A stretch of DNA of 7,567 nt from positions 1 through 7,567 of the forward strand of contig CAZCRG010000085.1 in NCBI GenBank assembly GCA_964501105.1. Reading direction: 5' to 3'. Positions within the stretch are counted from its first letter, which is position 1. The number at the start of each line of letters is the position of its first letter. The notes below the pieces were generated by a model, which searched no databases, was not told where the DNA came from, and saw only the letters and a list, made by a program, of their open reading frames with translations. This stretch comes from BMS3B sp964501105. Its GTDB lineage: Archaea; Hydrothermarchaeota; Hydrothermarchaeia; Hydrothermarchaeales; BMS3B. Shown here one piece after another: positions 6,290 to 7,567 of this stretch. Position numbers and translations under genes: made by a program.

Positions 6290-6773
6290 ACTCAGAGCTC
6301 AGATTTCAATTGAAACCATAATTATCATGGGTATATTTATGTTAGTATTTGCAAGTTTAATTAATCTAAACTTTGAAAGACTACATTATGCACAGGAGGT
6401 AGGCTCTGCCGGTGAAATTAAAATGGTGGGGAATCTCCTTGCCAGTGCAATAAATAATGTTTATTCAAATGGAGAGGGATTTAAAGTATACCTAAGTGAA
6501 GAAAAAATTAACTTTACACAGCTTTCTTCTTCAACAATTCACGGGAGCAAAGTAAATCTACCAATTGTAATAAATAAATCTGCTAGGAAAATAATAATAT
6601 ATAAAAACACATCTTCAATGGGAGGCGATAGCTGGAGTGTATCTATACCAATTGTACCTGAAAAGGTTGCAAGAGAGAATCCAAGCTCACATAATCCAGA
6701 ATTGACAATTTCAAACAATGGCACTTATGTTGTAATATATGCGGAGAATAACCATATTAATGTGGTGGATTAA
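6286..6773 (+). CDS. Class III signal peptide pilin-like protein 3, start disrupted
   Basis: The frame that ends at 6773 encodes a clear class III pilin: RA followed by QISIETIIIMGIFMLVFASLI, with the cut expected just before Gln at 6300. The mature part is 157 residues, has no cysteine and carries four sequons (NFT, NKS, NTS, NGT). The start is a problem. The natural ATG at 6286, in an ATGA overlap with pilin 2 as at the other junctions, is one base out of frame and reaches a stop at 6319-6321. The in-frame starts available (ATG 6180, ATG 6213, TTG 6222, GTG 6234) lie deep inside pilin 2 and would give a leader of 22-40 residues instead of 4-9. One extra base between 6289 and 6299, for example a third A after ATGA, would give MKLRAQISIE. 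A sequencing error or a real frameshift is likely; coordinates here show the expected gene extent. Confidence 0.75.
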
Positions 6774-6775
6774 TA

Positions 6776-7252
6776 ATGAGTTTTATAACCAGTAGAAAAG
6801 CACAGGTTTCACTGGAGTATATAATTATAGTGGGGGTAATGTTGTTAATTGTAACAGGAATTATCCCGATTATATCTAAGCATGGCGAGTTGAACAAGGC
6901 TGTAGCTGCAGTAAGAGATGGTGCAACCTATGGTGCAACTCTAAGGGGTATGGGATTTAAGCCTGAGGGAGATGAAGATATTCCCGAAGGAGTTATAAAA
7001 ATAAGTGGGGTAGATTTAATTAATAAGGGGAAATGTGGAGACCGCCACTGTTATATGTTAAAAATTCATATTCTTGCCCCCGACTATATTAAGAGTAATT
7101 CTACATACAAATCGAGTCTTGGAAGCTCAATTAGAACTCAGGCCCTGAGACAGCTATATTACGCCTTTAATGGAGAGTATCCAGGAAGTTCAGTAATCGG
7201 GAGTGTAAATACATCTTACTATTCCTTCACCTGTGGATATTCCTTTGATTAG
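6776..7252 (+). CDS. Class III signal peptide pilin-like protein 4, with cysteines
   Basis: This 158-residue protein begins MSFITSRKA followed by QVSLEYIIIVGVMLLIVTGII, to be cut after Ala9. The core helix covers about 13-33. A region AVAAVRDGATYGATLRGMGF (42-61) continues it and is unlike the other three pilins. The head holds Cys87-x4-Cys92 (KCGDRHCY) and Cys153 near the C-terminus, so a disulphide is possible, and two sequons (NST, NTS). The leader is the longest of the well-placed starts in the set. A GGTGGAT ribosome-binding site (6764-6770) lies 5 bases before the ATG, and the gene begins 2 bp after the pilin 3 stop. A minor or tip pilin is possible, but nothing in the sequence proves it. 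Confidence 0.9.
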   Translation: MSFITSRKAQVSLEYIIIVGVMLLIVTGIIPIISKHGELNKAVAAVRDGATYGATLRGMGFKPEGDEDIPEGVIKISGVDLINKGKCGDRHCYMLKIHILAPDYIKSNSTYKSSLGSSIRTQALRQLYYAFNGEYPGSSVIGSVNTSYYSFTCGYSFD

Positions 7253-7257
7253 GTGAT
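7251..7257 (+). promoter_or_regulatory. Ribosome-binding site of the last, partial gene
   Basis: AGGTGAT overlaps the last two bases of the pilin 4 stop codon (TAG, 7250-7252) and lies 3 bases before the ATG at 7261. It supports a real gene there even though the frame runs off the window. Confidence 0.7.
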
Positions 7258-7260
7258 ATT

Positions 7261-7567
7261 ATGAGTGCAATTGAAAAAATAGGTGAGTACACAATTTATG
7301 CCCTTGGAAGGATTTACTATTACCTTCTGGGTTTGATTATAAAACTTGTTATTTTATTAAGAAATCTTGAAATAATTGAAAGCAAGAGAGTCATACCTTT
7401 GTTTGATAAGAGAGGATTTAATATAAGAGATTATATTGTTTTAAAGTTACAAATTTTATCATTACTTTTTTTTATTCTGACAGTTGGTTATGGTTTCGGC
7501 TTTATTTCACTACTCAAATTCATAATACCTGTTCTAATTTCAGGGTTCTATATACTTTATATCATAT
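7261..7567 (+). CDS. Membrane protein, N-terminal part only (cut by window edge)
   Basis: The frame is open from ATG 7261 to the window end, giving 102 residues. It has a good ribosome-binding site 8 bp or less after the pilin 4 stop, so it belongs to the same operon. The protein starts MSAIEKIGEYTIYALGRIYYY and has a hydrophobic stretch at about 17-33, a basic linker with RVIPLFDKRGFNIRDY (43-58), then two closely spaced hydrophobic segments at about 60-81 and 83-102. I do not recognise the family. Position suggests a pilus component, such as a TadC/PilC-like platform protein or an accessory membrane protein. The arrangement of helices is not enough to choose. It is AT-rich (17/60 G+C at 7381-7440), like the pilins before it. 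Confidence 0.8.
   Translation, partial: MSAIEKIGEYTIYALGRIYYYLLGLIIKLVILLRNLEIIESKRVIPLFDKRGFNIRDYIVLKLQILSLLFFILTVGYGFGFISLLKFIIPVLISGFYILYII

Noticed and set aside
6180..6299. Pilin 3 beginning at the in-frame ATG 6180 (or 6213, 6234) inside pilin 2
   Set aside because: It would overlap pilin 2 by about 55-110 bp and put a 22-40 residue leader before the cleavage site, unlike the 4-9 residues of its neighbours.
6275..6300. Programmed +1 frameshift at AAA AAA TGA fusing pilin 2 to pilin 3
   Set aside because: The reading would join the frames, but slipping to AAT breaks the lysine wobble pairing, no stimulatory element is visible, and a signal peptide in the middle of a fused pilin would not be processed normally.

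Overview
The window looks like archaeal chromosome, probably from a euryarchaeal-type lineage. The evidence is an archaea-specific Nre DNA-repair protein, a FlaK/EppA-type prepilin peptidase, four pilins with class III (QxSxE) signal peptides, a preQ0 gene set containing the archaeal family DUF366, and a CRISPR repeat ending in the ATTGAAAG tag common in Pyrococcus- and Archaeoglobus-like arrays. Arginine is mostly AGA/AGG and ribosome-binding sites are of the GGTGAT/GGAGG type. I cannot name a species.

Layout. Bases 1-116 are the leader-distal end of a CRISPR array: part of a spacer, one full 30-nt repeat, a 36-nt spacer and a degenerate last repeat that stops 2 bp from queD. Bases 119-2417 on the minus strand are a tight operon, queC - DUF366 - queE - queD in transcription order, which supplies preQ0, the precursor of archaeosine in tRNA. 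A compact divergent promoter region (2418-2460) separates it from a plus-strand run that continues past the right edge: ogt (alkylguanine-DNA alkyltransferase), nreA (PCNA-binding repair factor), an EppA-like prepilin peptidase, four class III pilin-like genes, and the start of a membrane protein. No gap between these genes exceeds 8 bp and several overlap by 1-11 bp, so co-transcription is likely.

How they work together. On the left, queD, queE and queC are the three consecutive steps from dihydroneopterin triphosphate to preQ0, and DUF366 sits inside the operon with unknown function. On the right, the peptidase is followed at once by its expected substrates, making a self-contained pilus module whose ATPase and platform protein would be expected further right. 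The most interesting points are the placing of two DNA-repair genes at the head of a pilin operon, the apparent one-base discrepancy at the start of the third pilin, the DUF366 gene inside the preQ0 operon, and the CRISPR array end abutting queD. GC content falls visibly from the que/repair part (31/60 G+C at 1741-1800) to the pilin part (16/60 at 6541-6600).
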